DNA of 45,908 nucleotides, taken from NCBI GenBank assembly GCA_026461075.1, contig JAPJNH010000054.1, positions 1 to 45,908 on the forward strand, read 5' to 3'. The translations under genes and the position numbers were made by a program. The notes under the pieces are model-generated. The model was not told where the DNA came from. It did no database searches and worked only from the letters and a program-made list of their open reading frames with translations. This document shows positions 34,870 through 45,184 of the stretch, one piece after another. How positions within the stretch are numbered: position 1 is the first letter of the stretch; every line of letters begins with the position of its first letter. The stretch is from Chitinophagales bacterium (GTDB lineage: Bacteria > Bacteroidota > Bacteroidia > Chitinophagales > CAIODY01).

Positions 34870-36546
34870 CTAGTCCAACTTATCGTGGAGGTAGGAGTTT
34901 CTGCGAATTTCCGACTGATTATCAGCATTACGGATCACGCTAAACTCATTATAAGTTTTTTCTGCAGAGCTATGTGCCATGAAATCCTCATTTGGATTTT
35001 TAGCACTAAACGCAGAATTATCGTAGTTATAGTTTAATTGCTTCAATTTATTCTTGCGGTCGTCCGCCAATTCGCTCGACTTATGCTCTACTGCAGCAAC
35101 TGTACTAGCCAAGATATCATTCATTTGACTTCTTGGAGATGCTTGGTGTAAAGGATCGCTCATTGGGGCAACGCTAAACTGAATTTCATTAGATTCTACT
35201 TCAGCAGCAGGCACTTCGGCTTCGTTAATAACCACTTGCTCGAATTCCATTTCAACTTCAGCAACAGGAGCTTGCTCTAATTCGAATTCCATTTCAACTT
35301 CCATCGGAACCTCTGACACTACTGCTGGTGCTTGTACCGCTTGAAACAAATCAAGCACAATTGGCATTTCAGCTTCGGCAACAGGCGACTCTTCTACTTG
35401 CGCCGCAACAGATGCAGACACCGCTTCGAATTCAGCAGCAGGAACCGATTCAACAATATTAAAAGGAGCAGGGTTGATATCCAACTCTAGGGCTGCTTGA
35501 GAAACTGGACTCACCACTTCCGCAACTTGCGCAGGAGCCGCAGCATTTACTTCCTCCGCACGATTAAAACCCGCAGCAATAATAGTTACGCTGATATTAT
35601 CTTCTAATGTTTCATCAAAAACGCGACCTTGCTTAATTTGAACATTATCACCCGCAGCACGACGTACATAGGTAGCGATTTCTGTCAATTCATCCAAGGT
35701 AATCTTCTTAGTACCGTAAGTAACGTTGATCAAGATGAATTTAGCGCCTTGAATTTCTTTATCATTCAATAAGCGTGATTCTAAGGCACGTTCAGTAGCT
35801 GCTAACGCACGACCTACTCCACTTGCCGCTCCGTTACCAATTAAGGCAACACCACTGTTTGTTAATGCTACACGCACATCTTCAAAGTCGACGTTTTGTG
35901 TACCAACAGTAGTAATACATTCTGCAATGCTCTTTGCAGCAGTCGCCAAAATATCATCGGCTTTGCCATAAGCATTATCAATATCCATATCGCCATACTC
36001 CGCACGTAATGTTTCATTTGAAACAACGATTGTAGCATCTGCATACTTTTTCAATTCTTCAATACCGCTATCAGCTTGCTTTTGTGTACGCAATCCTTCA
36101 TAATCAAAAGGAGTGGTAACAATACCAACTGTTAAAAGGCCTAATTCACGCGCTACACGAGCGATAACAGGAGCAGCACCCGTACCTGTTCCACCACCCA
36201 TTCCGGCAGTTACGAACAACATCTTAGTACTTCCTTGTAAATATTCACGGATAGCGTCGATTGATTCAAGCGCCGCTTCACGACCACGTTCAGGATTTGT
36301 TCCTGCACCTAATCCTTCCGTTAATTTTTCACCTAACTGAATTTTGTTCAATACCGGGCTCATATCCAAAGATTGGCGATCGGTATTCGCTACTACTAAA
36401 TCAACATCCTTAATACCTAAGCGGAACATATGATTCACCGCATTAGTACCGCCACCACCCACACCAATTACCTTGATGCGAGCGCTTTTGTTTTTCGGCA
36501 TGTTGAATTCTAACATTCGATTGAGATTTGGTTGATTTTGGTTCAT
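34870..36546 (-). CDS. ftsZ: Cell division protein FtsZ
   Basis: IKVIGVGGGGTNAVNHM, TAGMGGGTGTGAAPVIARVA tubulin signature; long acidic C-terminal linker. Confidence 0.98.
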   Translation of the reverse strand: MNQNQPNLNRMLEFNMPKNKSARIKVIGVGGGGTNAVNHMFRLGIKDVDLVVANTDRQSLDMSPVLNKIQLGEKLTEGLGAGTNPERGREAALESIDAIREYLQGSTKMLFVTAGMGGGTGTGAAPVIARVARELGLLTVGIVTTPFDYEGLRTQKQADSGIEELKKYADATIVVSNETLRAEYGDMDIDNAYGKADDILATAAKSIAECITTVGTQNVDFEDVRVALTNSGVALIGNGAASGVGRALAATERALESRLLNDKEIQGAKFILINVTYGTKKITLDELTEIATYVRRAAGDNVQIKQGRVFDETLEDNISVTIIAAGFNRAEEVNAAAPAQVAEVVSPVSQAALELDINPAPFNIVESVPAAEFEAVSASVAAQVEESPVAEAEMPIVLDLFQAVQAPAVVSEVPMEVEMEFELEQAPVAEVEMEFEQVVINEAEVPAAEVESNEIQFSVAPMSDPLHQASPRSQMNDILASTVAAVEHKSSELADDRKNKLKQLNYNYDNSAFSAKNPNEDFMAHSSAEKTYNEFSVIRNADNQSEIRRNSYLHDKLD

Positions 36547-36601
36547 GTGTTTTGTCTGTTTATGGTTGCTGTATGGTTAAAGGTGCGTCTGTTTGATCTG
36601 A

Positions 36602-38059
36602 TTATTTATCGATGTTCGGATCTTCATCGCCTTCGAAAAGGTCTTTGGTCATTTTCAAAATTGCTGTCAAGGAGAAGCGACTCTTTTCTTTCACAATATC
36701 TCTTGTTTTATCCCCTGCAACAATAGGTTCTGATTCCAAAACGGGTTCTTGCTGAGGGACATCCATTACCCCATTCACTGCATCTACTTGAACTTCATCC
36801 ACTGGTGCAACTTGCGCTTCAGCGATTGGTTCTGCGACTACTTCAACATTTTTATATGAATTGTTTAATGGCTTAAGGCTACCGTTCTCATAACCCCATT
36901 TCACCAAACCAATTACCGTTGAATGCGAAGCATTACTAAATAAATCTTTATCTGTATTTGCTACATAAGCCACTGGCAAACCAATGCGGGTAGCAATTCC
37001 TGTATTTACATCAAATAACTTCGTAAGGTGCTTCAATTGCGAACCACCACCTGTTAATACGATACCTGCGATTAACTTTCTTTGATCGAAGCCTGCATTC
37101 GTGATATGCGACTTAACAGCGTTCACGATATCTTCCATACGTGCATGGATGATTTTTGACAACTGATACAAAGAAATTTCTTGAGCCGGGTTCCAACGCA
37201 TTCCTTTAATGGTAATGACTTGGTTCTGGTCCATTTCATTTGGCATTGCGCAACCGTATTCAACCTTCAACTTTTCTGCAATATTTTGCATTACAGAACA
37301 GTCTTGCTTGATATCCATTGTAACGATATTACCACCGTAACCAATCACACCAGTATGATGGATTACATTATCCTTGAAAATCGCGATATCGGTAGTACCG
37401 CCTCCGATATCGACCAATACCACACCGGCTTCGATTTCTTCGGCAGTTAATACAGAAGCTGAAGAGGCTAAAGGTTCCAAAGTAGAACCTGCAATTTCTA
37501 AACCTGCATCCAATACACAACGGTAGATTACTTTTACAGCATTTAAACGTGCTGTGATGATATGGAAGTTACCTGTTAGGCGCGTTCCTATCATACCACG
37601 AGGATCCACGATACTACGTGACGTATCAACTATAAAATCTTGCGGTAATACGTTAATGATTTGCTCACCTGGATCCACTTGTAACTTGAACATATCATCA
37701 ATCAAACGCTGAATATCGCCTGTATTAATAGGCTCATCAATTTGATCACGGATGATGATTCCAGTATGTTTTGAGCTTTTGATATGTTGACCAGCGATAC
37801 CTACAAAAACGGTACGAATATTAACGCCGGCATTTTCTTCTGCTAATTTAACAGCTTGCTTAATCGCATCTACTGTTTGAACCACATTCACCACTCCATC
37901 GTTTTTATCAACGCCTGAAGAAGCTACTCTACCCATGCCCAAGACCTCAATCTTGTGATGTTCATTCACCTTTGCGACAATCGCTACAATTTTAGTGGTA
38001 CCGATATCCAAACCTGCAATAATATCGCCAGGTAAAATTTTGTGTTTAGGTGAGCTCAT
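36602..38059 (-). CDS. ftsA: Cell division protein FtsA
   Basis: IIAGLDIGTTKIVAIVA, AGVVLVDIGGGTTDIAIF, AGIVLTGGGSQLKHL actin-like motifs; C-terminal amphipathic helix. Confidence 0.96.
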   Translation of the reverse strand: MSSPKHKILPGDIIAGLDIGTTKIVAIVAKVNEHHKIEVLGMGRVASSGVDKNDGVVNVVQTVDAIKQAVKLAEENAGVNIRTVFVGIAGQHIKSSKHTGIIIRDQIDEPINTGDIQRLIDDMFKLQVDPGEQIINVLPQDFIVDTSRSIVDPRGMIGTRLTGNFHIITARLNAVKVIYRCVLDAGLEIAGSTLEPLASSASVLTAEEIEAGVVLVDIGGGTTDIAIFKDNVIHHTGVIGYGGNIVTMDIKQDCSVMQNIAEKLKVEYGCAMPNEMDQNQVITIKGMRWNPAQEISLYQLSKIIHARMEDIVNAVKSHITNAGFDQRKLIAGIVLTGGGSQLKHLTKLFDVNTGIATRIGLPVAYVANTDKDLFSNASHSTVIGLVKWGYENGSLKPLNNSYKNVEVVAEPIAEAQVAPVDEVQVDAVNGVMDVPQQEPVLESEPIVAGDKTRDIVKEKSRFSLTAILKMTKDLFEGDEDPNIDK

Positions 38060-38077
38060 GAATAGCTGTTTGTGTGT

Positions 38078-38842
38078 TTATTTTTTGGTAGCGACGACTT
38101 GCCGATCGAATTGAAGGGAAATCTTTCTATATGCTTGTGGTAGATGACTTTGATAGAACGTTTGTAGTTTATTCAATTTCTCTTCGGCATTTTCTGGCCC
38201 TCCGAACTCTATAAACGCATCGCCCAGCAAAGGATAAAGGTGAATCATTTGCGGACTCTTCACATCCATCATCGTAATCTGGCTTTGCCAAAACACGCTA
38301 CTCTGAATTAATTTGGCAAGGTGAACCAAATCTTGTCCAAAGTGTTGTGTTGTATCACGAGGATTGAAAATGCTTTCTGTAACATCTCCACTAACAATAA
38401 GAACGCGTGGTGTAAAAGTAGGGCAATAAGGCATCGTTCTTCCGTTTTGATCCACATAAAACCCTACATCGTTTTTGTGAATTATCCTCATTAGTGGACA
38501 ACGTTGTACAATCTTAATATCCACCACCCCATTTCTGTCTACAAAAACCTCTGCATCTTGCACCCAGAAATTGGCTTCCAGAGCACGTTCTAGGATATTT
38601 AGCTGTATTGCACTGAGGGGTTTATTGAACAGCGTATCATAGCCTTCTCTTTTGAACATCGCATGCACATCTTTCTTCGTTACAAACTGCTTATTCACAT
38701 CGGTGTCGATCGTAATATTTATAACTGGAACCTTTTTATTTTGACGTACAAAAACGCCCCAAATAATCCCTAGCAACAGCACCGCTGCTAACACTATCCA
38801 CAAGACCCAATACCCTATTTTCTTCCAATCAATATTCTTCAT
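38078..38842 (-). CDS. ftsQ: Cell division protein FtsQ/DivIB-like
   Basis: Single N-terminal TM, position between murC and ftsA, 4-bp ATGA overlap with murC; start MKNIDWKKIGYW. Confidence 0.85.
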   Translation of the reverse strand: MKNIDWKKIGYWVLWIVLAAVLLLGIIWGVFVRQNKKVPVINITIDTDVNKQFVTKKDVHAMFKREGYDTLFNKPLSAIQLNILERALEANFWVQDAEVFVDRNGVVDIKIVQRCPLMRIIHKNDVGFYVDQNGRTMPYCPTFTPRVLIVSGDVTESIFNPRDTTQHFGQDLVHLAKLIQSSVFWQSQITMMDVKSPQMIHLYPLLGDAFIEFGGPENAEEKLNKLQTFYQSHLPQAYRKISLQFDRQVVATKK

Positions 38843-40260
38843 GATGCATTCCTTTGCTTTGCCCACTTGGCAAGTGGTTCGATTAATAAATCAATATCGC
38901 CAGCGCCAATGGTGCATAGCACTTCGATCTCTTTATGGTCCAAATAAGCTAATACCCCATACATAGGGATTACCGATTTTTTCGGAGCCGCACAGTTTTC
39001 TAATATCAACTCCGATACAATACCTGGAATAGGCAATTCACGTGCAGGATAAATCGGTAATAAAATCAATTCATCACAACTACTTAAAGATTCGCTAAAG
39101 CCAGCTAAAAAATCACGGGTTCTACTATACAAATGCGGTTGAAAAATCGCTGTAATACGCTTTCCTGGATACATTTCCCGTACCGAAGTCAAGAAAGGCG
39201 CAATCTCATTAGGATGATGTGCATAGTCGTCGATATAGGTAATCTTTTTTCCTTTCTCCACATATTCAAAGCGACGTTTCACCCCTCGGAAGCTAGCAAT
39301 ACCTTTCCTTACCATTTCCATATCCATGCCCATCAACTGACAGAGAGCAATGCCTGCTAAGGCGTTTTCAATATTATAACGACCATGAATTAACAATTGA
39401 AATTCACCATAGGTAGTCGACTGATGCCATACCTCAAAATGATAATATCCGTCGATAATGCGAATATTTCGAGCCGTCCAATCAGCCTCCATATCCTCAA
39501 TACTATAACTCTGCAGCTGTGGATGCTGTAATCTGTTTTCTATTCGAATCCCCTTTTTGTACAACAAGAAGCCTTCTTTCTTTACCACTTCGCTGAAGGC
39601 ACAGAAGGTATCCTCAAAATCTTGAATTCCTCCTTTATAGATATCTAAATGATCTGGGTCGGCCGCAGTAATAATCGCTGCATATGGAGCTAGACGTAAA
39701 AAAGAACGATCATATTCATCGGCCTCCACTACCATCCAATCGCTATTTCCCAATAAGGAATTCGAATTGTAATTAGCGGAAATACCGCCTAAGAATGCGG
39801 TAGGATCGGCACCTGCAGTCTTCATTAAATGCGCCAATAAGGTAGAGGTCGTTGTTTTACCATGTGTGCCCGCCACGGCGGCCACTTTACTTTGCGCGGT
39901 GATCCATTGCAAAGCCTCACTACGCTTCATCACCCGAACGGTACCTTGCAAGGCTGTTTGCAGCTCTTGCATTTCTTTTGGAATTGCAGGGGTATAAATA
40001 AACAAATCAACAGCGGCAGGAATTAGACTAGGACGATCTTCGTAATGAATTTGCATTCCTTCTTGCTCCAACTCTTTGGTAAGCACGGTGGATGTCTTAT
40101 CATAGCCACTCACTTGAATGCCACGGCGATGCAGATAACGCGCAATAGCGCTCATCCCTATTCCTCCGATTCCAATAAAATAAACATGTTTTAGCTGCTG
40201 CAATTGCATAAGGGGTCGTTTTGAACCGACTCCTAAAATTACTTTGCTTCGCTTATGCAA
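38839..40260 (-). CDS. murC: UDP-N-acetylmuramate--L-alanine ligase
   Basis: HVYFIGIGGIGMSAIARYLHRRG, VAGTHGKTTTSTLLAHLM, DDYAHHPNEIAPFL. Confidence 0.97.
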   Translation of the reverse strand: MHKRSKVILGVGSKRPLMQLQQLKHVYFIGIGGIGMSAIARYLHRRGIQVSGYDKTSTVLTKELEQEGMQIHYEDRPSLIPAAVDLFIYTPAIPKEMQELQTALQGTVRVMKRSEALQWITAQSKVAAVAGTHGKTTTSTLLAHLMKTAGADPTAFLGGISANYNSNSLLGNSDWMVVEADEYDRSFLRLAPYAAIITAADPDHLDIYKGGIQDFEDTFCAFSEVVKKEGFLLYKKGIRIENRLQHPQLQSYSIEDMEADWTARNIRIIDGYYHFEVWHQSTTYGEFQLLIHGRYNIENALAGIALCQLMGMDMEMVRKGIASFRGVKRRFEYVEKGKKITYIDDYAHHPNEIAPFLTSVREMYPGKRITAIFQPHLYSRTRDFLAGFSESLSSCDELILLPIYPARELPIPGIVSELILENCAAPKKSVIPMYGVLAYLDHKEIEVLCTIGAGDIDLLIEPLAKWAKQRNAS

Positions 40261-40325
40261 TCATAAGTTCTTGTTCACAAGACCTATTCATTAGCACTAA
40301 ATTGTGAACGTTAAGAGGCATTATA

Positions 40326-40976
40326 TTAACGAGCCCCAAACAAGGTGCTGCCAATTCGTACCATATTGCTCCCCTCTTCAATTGCCAATAAATAATCGCC
40401 ACTCATACCCATGGAGAGTATGTTTGCGGCGGGATTTAAGGCGACTAATCGATCCGATGCCTGTTTTAAGGCTTTAAATTCAGAACGAATCTGTTCGGTG
40501 TTTTCTGTCACCGAGGACATCCCCATAACGCCAAGGACATTGACATTTGGCCATCTTGATAAATCAGCAATAATCCCTTCGAATTCGGATAGATCGAATC
40601 CAAACTTGGTTTCTTCCTGTGCGACAAAAAGCTGTAACAAGACATTAACCCTTAAATTCGCTTTGGCCGCTTCCTTTTGAATCTCACTCAGCAGTCGCTC
40701 AGAGTCGACTCCATGTATAAGATACACATGCGGAATCACCAATTTAACCTTATTACGTTGCAGATGTCCAATGAAGTGCCAACGTATATCAGCTGGTAGC
40801 GCGGGTACTTTTTCTACAAATTCCTGGACATAGTTTTCGCCGAAATCACGCTGTCCCATGTCGTAATACCCTTGAATATCTTCAATGGGTTTAGTTTTCG
40901 AAACGGCAACCAGTTGTACCTGCTTGCCGCCGAAAGACTTTTTTATTTGCTGATAGACATCAACATTAATCGCCAT
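40326..40976 (-). CDS. YggS family pyridoxal phosphate-dependent protein (PLPBP)
   Basis: VQLVAVSKTKPIEDI, DFGENYVQEFVEK, IRWHFIGHLQRNK, LSMGMSGDYLLAIEEGSNMVRIGSTLFG. Confidence 0.95.
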   Translation of the reverse strand: MAINVDVYQQIKKSFGGKQVQLVAVSKTKPIEDIQGYYDMGQRDFGENYVQEFVEKVPALPADIRWHFIGHLQRNKVKLVIPHVYLIHGVDSERLLSEIQKEAAKANLRVNVLLQLFVAQEETKFGFDLSEFEGIIADLSRWPNVNVLGVMGMSSVTENTEQIRSEFKALKQASDRLVALNPAANILSMGMSGDYLLAIEEGSNMVRIGSTLFGAR

Positions 40977-40978
40977 GA

Positions 40979-41566
40979 TTAGTGTAAATTCTTCGAAATA
41001 AGTTTTAAGAATTCAGAACGAGTAGCCTGATTTTTGAAAACGCCCGTGAATGCGGAGGTAGTCGTACTTGAATTTTGTTTCTGTACACCACGCATCATCA
41101 TACATAAGTGTTGACATTCAATAACCACGGCAACGCCAAAAGGCTTCAAGCCTTCTTCCAAAGCCACTAATACTTCGTTCGTCAGACGCTCTTGCACTTG
41201 TAAACGACGTGCAAATACCTCTACTACACGCGCTATTTTGCTCAGTCCAATGATTTGACCATTAGGAATATAGGCGATATGCGCTCTTCCGAAGAAGGGC
41301 AACATATGATGTTCGCACATGCTATAAATCTCGATATCCTTCACCACTACCATTTCACTCACTTCTTCTTTGAATAAAGCGGATTGAATAATATCAGCGG
41401 CAGACATTTTATAACCACCAGTAAGGTAGGACAATGACTTTGCCACGCGTTCAGGCGTTTTCAACAAACCTTCTCTTTCTGGGTTTTCACCAATTTCAGA
41501 AAGGACGAGTTTGTATTGCTTGGCAATAGCTTCCATTGTCGGGGTTAATTCCACTTTCTCTTGCAT
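40979..41566 (-). CDS. folE: GTP cyclohydrolase I
   Basis: [45 protein letters not shown]. Confidence 0.97.
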   Translation of the reverse strand: MQEKVELTPTMEAIAKQYKLVLSEIGENPEREGLLKTPERVAKSLSYLTGGYKMSAADIIQSALFKEEVSEMVVVKDIEIYSMCEHHMLPFFGRAHIAYIPNGQIIGLSKIARVVEVFARRLQVQERLTNEVLVALEEGLKPFGVAVVIECQHLCMMMRGVQKQNSSTTTSAFTGVFKNQATRSEFLKLISKNLH

Positions 41567-41583
41567 ATGTTTAGTTTAATTTT

Positions 41584-41991
41584 TTATTCTCCGTAGTATT
41601 CCACAAAAATATTTTCCGTTTCCTGCAATTTTACGCAATGCAAGATTCCTCCTTCAATATGAGGGGCCATTTGGTCCCAGATAGCTTTCGCCACATTTTC
41701 TGTCGAAGGCATGATACCTTGTAGAAAAGGAACATCCAAATTGAGGTTTTTGTGATCGATATGTTTGATCACCTGTTCATTGATTACCTTGCTGAGGTCG
41801 CGCATATTCATTACGAAGCCCGTTTCCGGATTTACATTTCCTTTAACAGTTACCCATAGTGTATAATTATGCCCATGCCAATTCGGATTGGCACAGCCTC
41901 CGAATACGGTTTTATTCTGTTCTTCGGTCCAATTTGGGTTAGAAAGCTTATGAGCGGCGTTAAAATGCTCGCGACGGGTTAGGTAAAACAT
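41584..41991 (-). CDS. 6-pyruvoyl/6-carboxy-tetrahydropterin synthase family protein
   Basis: FNAAHKLSNPNW...CANPNWHGHNYTLWVTVKG, DHKNLNLDVPFL, PSTENVAKAIWDQM. Confidence 0.95.
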   Translation of the reverse strand: MFYLTRREHFNAAHKLSNPNWTEEQNKTVFGGCANPNWHGHNYTLWVTVKGNVNPETGFVMNMRDLSKVINEQVIKHIDHKNLNLDVPFLQGIMPSTENVAKAIWDQMAPHIEGGILHCVKLQETENIFVEYYGE

Positions 41992-42061
41992 GTTTAATGA
42001 TTAGATATAAAGGGTAGAACAAAAGTACAACAGAATAGTTCAGAAATTTTCTTAAAAAATA

Positions 42062-42092
42062 TTTGGAGAAACAAAAAGTGTTCGTATCTTTG
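42062..42092 (+). promoter_or_regulatory. Bacteroidota promoter of tRNA-Asp (TTTG-N19-TATCTTTG)
   Basis: TTTG at 42062-42065 and TATCTTTG at 42085-42092. Confidence 0.85.
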
Positions 42093-42110
42093 CACCCGCT
42101 TCAACCGCGT

Positions 42111-42184
42111 GGTGCGGTAGTTCAGTTGGTTAGAATGCCGCCCTGTCACGGCGGAGGTCGCGGGTTCGAGTCCCGTCCGCACCG
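42111..42184 (+). tRNA. tRNA-Asp (anticodon GTC)
   Basis: GGTGCGG/CCGCACC acceptor; CCGCC-CTGTCAC-GGCGG anticodon arm; GGGTTCGAGTCCC T arm. Confidence 0.97.
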
Positions 42185-42189
42185 CAGAC

Positions 42190-42224
42190 AAAAACCCCGA
42201 TTCACGATGTGTCTCGGGGTTTTT
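42190..42224 (+). terminator. Rho-independent terminator after tRNA-Asp
   Basis: AAAAACCCCGA...TCGGGGTTTTT. Confidence 0.82.
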
Positions 42225-42334
42225 AATTTTTGGAGGTTTTTAGAAAATTTGTTCGACGTACTAAAAGAATGATTAAGCATCCTTTTAAAGCTTCATTACA
42301 TTAAAACTCTAATACAACCTAGTGTTCAGCATCC

Positions 42335-45175
42335 CTATCGTTGAACAATCAATTGCTTATGAATTTGCTCTGTTTCTGTGGTAATTTCTATTAAATAAAT
42401 GCCAGCAGATAAACTACTACAGTCGACCGGAAATTCATGATTGCCTGCTTCTAAAGTTTGAGAATTTAAGATCGATTGTATTTTACTTCCGACAATATTA
42501 AATAAAACAATATTGGTTTTGGAAGCTAATGGTATTACTACTCTTAAATTTGTATTATTATTGACTGGGTTAGGATAAACCGTAACCAAGGTGCTTGGCT
42601 TTTGAATTGCATGCGAATGCAAAGGATTTTCAGCTGTACTAGCATTATTGGTGGTTCTAAGATTAACGTTGCTACATGACAACCCTGATTCAATTGACGC
42701 ATGAAAATCTGAGCCAGCTTTTGCATTAAAACCTTTTTTCAAATAAACTAAATTGCCAGCTTTAAAATCCACTTTGCTACCATCACCAGCTATAGTAAAA
42801 TTATTAGCTGTCAAGACATTATTTGAATGGTAATCCACAACATAATCATTTGTTGTATTAGAATAATTATTGTTGATGGTATAATTATCATCAATAGTTT
42901 GGTTTGACAAATGAAGACTCGGACAAATACCGTCCATATTATAAATTGTTATCTGTCCATCAAAGTTTCGAAACATTACTAATGCATCTTTACTATCATC
43001 TAATTTGAAACGAGCTGTGCACATTGCTTTATTCAATTGATCAATTGGAAAATACTCACCATATACTGCAGTTAATGTACCATTTTTAAGTTTATAGATT
43101 ATTACCTGTCCGTCATAATCCCTATGTGCAACCAATTCGCTAATACCATCTCCATCTAAATCACCAGCTGTTAGGCCTGTCCAAATATTATAAGTGCCTG
43201 CTGTTACCACATTGTTATAAAGTGAATGTAAACTATTATTGCTGTATTCAAAAATGCTAATTAAACCTGAATTATTATCTGCGATTGCTATTTGGGGGTT
43301 TACATTATTTAAATCAAAATTACCCGAGGTGATGCTTATAGGGTGATTATTCATTGAACCTATGCTCATATAATTAATTGCGCCATTAGAGACACTTATT
43401 AAATAGGCATTGCCATTATTATCACTTGCTATTGCTGCATTGCCATTGATTGTAGTAATGCCCGCCCAATTGCTAACAGTATTAGTCAAAGTCTGTTCAC
43501 TAAAGATAGAACCCGACAGTTCAAAATAATGAATTGCACCAGTAGTTTTGTTGAGTGCAATTAGTTCTTGCCCTGCATGGCTGCTATTAAAATCTGCTGA
43601 AGCCATTCCTGCCCAATTACCAGTATGACCTGAGGAAGAGGCTACTACCCAACAATTATTAGGTAGATTAGGGTCATTGCAAATATCTGGGGTATAAACA
43701 TGAAACACACCATTAGCATTATCTACGCTCACAAAATCATTTAAACCATTATTATCAAAGTCACCGCTGGCCAAATAATTGCATTGCGAATTAAGGCTAT
43801 GTCCTCGTCTAACATCTATTGGATTAAATTTATAATTAGTTCCATAGCTAAAATTTGAGGAATTGTAGATACTTTGCAAAAGAGATAATTGAGGATATTC
43901 AACAATTCCCTTGTCATTTTTATAAAGTGCATCTTCTGCATAATAGTCTATTAAAATTTGGTACACATATTTATTGTAGTTAGACAAGAATGGATATTGT
44001 TGTAAACTTATTCCCCCCTGCGCAATATTTGTATTTGTTCCTAGAGTATTCAACCCAAATGTTAATGGCGCCTGATAAATATGTTTACTAAACGTGTTTC
44101 CCAATTTAATCAAATCACTTTGATTAAATACGGGCTGAATATAATCGGTATCAACTAACTGAGTTTTTACACACCAATCAACAAATGACATAACTAAATA
44201 AGTATGTTCAATATCTTCAGTATTGCTACAATTAAATTCATGACACCACGTATAACTTGATGCGTCGCTAGAATTCAATTTTAGCTGACTTTTTGCCAAA
44301 TTAGCAAGTTTAGATGCATTTTGAAATAAGGTGTTATTTATATTATTATCAAGAACAGAAATTTCATACATAATAGCTAAAACCCTTCCCATAGCTGCCT
44401 GCATATTTAATTCAGCATGATTTCCATTATTTTTTCGATTGTATAATCGTGATGAAAAATTATGCAAAAATGAAATTGGTATTTTAGCTGCTGTCCAATC
44501 ATTATTGTTATGATAGTCTATAGTTTCATTAATTTTACATTTCAACCAATTACTGTAGTCTCCAATTGTGGAAATATGATTAATGTTACAAGCTGTTGTT
44601 GGCTGAACATAGCCCACTTCAGCAGGTGCCGCTAAACTAGACAATGCCATAAAAAAAGGATCTGTCTGCATAAAATAAACAAACTGAGCCATGGGATAAA
44701 TTATTTCGGCTGAATGCAATACATATGTCATTGTAGTATCACAATAATTGTTGTCATCTATGCAAGACCAGCCCTTTGAATTTGTTAAAATATCATTGGC
44801 TATCTGGCTTTGATCACCTATACACATGGGAGCTAATGCGGCATGACCTGTTTTACCAATATTATTAAATCCTAAAATTTGATTTAAAGGCAATAGTTTT
44901 ATTACATCGTCCCTTCGTTCCTGCACTCTTTTGGAATGAATAATAAACTTATAAATATACTGTACATCATGCGTTGCCCTAAACATGTCAACATATGATT
45001 GGAGATACATAAACTCAGTATTAGAAAGGATAGAAACAATATTAGAATGATAGGAGGCTCCTTGCCCAATGTTACTAGAATTAGATTCTTCTAAAATATC
45101 GTAAGCGGTTCTAAATGTCTGAGTATAGCCATTAGCACACAAAAGTAAAAAAACAAAAAAAATGATTTGTTTCAT
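42335..45175 (-). CDS. Large secreted protein with FG-GAP/VCBS-like repeats and T9SS sorting domain
   Basis: Signal peptide MKQIIFFVFLLLCANGYTQ; repeats SGDFDNNGLNDFVSVD, ASADFNSSHAGQELIAL, AGDLDGDGISELVAH; KAGNLVYLKKGFNAKAGSDFHASI; C-terminal VTVYPNPVNNNTNLRVVIPLASKTNIVLFNIVG...AGIYLIEI. Confidence 0.85.
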   Translation of the reverse strand: MKQIIFFVFLLLCANGYTQTFRTAYDILEESNSSNIGQGASYHSNIVSILSNTEFMYLQSYVDMFRATHDVQYIYKFIIHSKRVQERRDDVIKLLPLNQILGFNNIGKTGHAALAPMCIGDQSQIANDILTNSKGWSCIDDNNYCDTTMTYVLHSAEIIYPMAQFVYFMQTDPFFMALSSLAAPAEVGYVQPTTACNINHISTIGDYSNWLKCKINETIDYHNNNDWTAAKIPISFLHNFSSRLYNRKNNGNHAELNMQAAMGRVLAIMYEISVLDNNINNTLFQNASKLANLAKSQLKLNSSDASSYTWCHEFNCSNTEDIEHTYLVMSFVDWCVKTQLVDTDYIQPVFNQSDLIKLGNTFSKHIYQAPLTFGLNTLGTNTNIAQGGISLQQYPFLSNYNKYVYQILIDYYAEDALYKNDKGIVEYPQLSLLQSIYNSSNFSYGTNYKFNPIDVRRGHSLNSQCNYLASGDFDNNGLNDFVSVDNANGVFHVYTPDICNDPNLPNNCWVVASSSGHTGNWAGMASADFNSSHAGQELIALNKTTGAIHYFELSGSIFSEQTLTNTVSNWAGITTINGNAAIASDNNGNAYLISVSNGAINYMSIGSMNNHPISITSGNFDLNNVNPQIAIADNNSGLISIFEYSNNSLHSLYNNVVTAGTYNIWTGLTAGDLDGDGISELVAHRDYDGQVIIYKLKNGTLTAVYGEYFPIDQLNKAMCTARFKLDDSKDALVMFRNFDGQITIYNMDGICPSLHLSNQTIDDNYTINNNYSNTTNDYVVDYHSNNVLTANNFTIAGDGSKVDFKAGNLVYLKKGFNAKAGSDFHASIESGLSCSNVNLRTTNNASTAENPLHSHAIQKPSTLVTVYPNPVNNNTNLRVVIPLASKTNIVLFNIVGSKIQSILNSQTLEAGNHEFPVDCSSLSAGIYLIEITTETEQIHKQLIVQR

Positions 45176-45184
45176 AGTAATACA

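Noticed and set aside
42063-42272. ORF 42063..42272 (+) and 41994..42191 (-)
   Set aside because: Both run through tRNA-Asp; sequences such as VVQLVRMPPCHGGGRGFESRPH and RTGLEPATSAVTGRHSNQLNY are well-known tRNA-derived spurious ORFs.
42335-45175. Interpretation as a defence or toxin system at the window end
   Set aside because: FG-GAP-like repeats and a T9SS tail indicate a secreted surface protein; no nuclease, toxin or immunity signatures seen.
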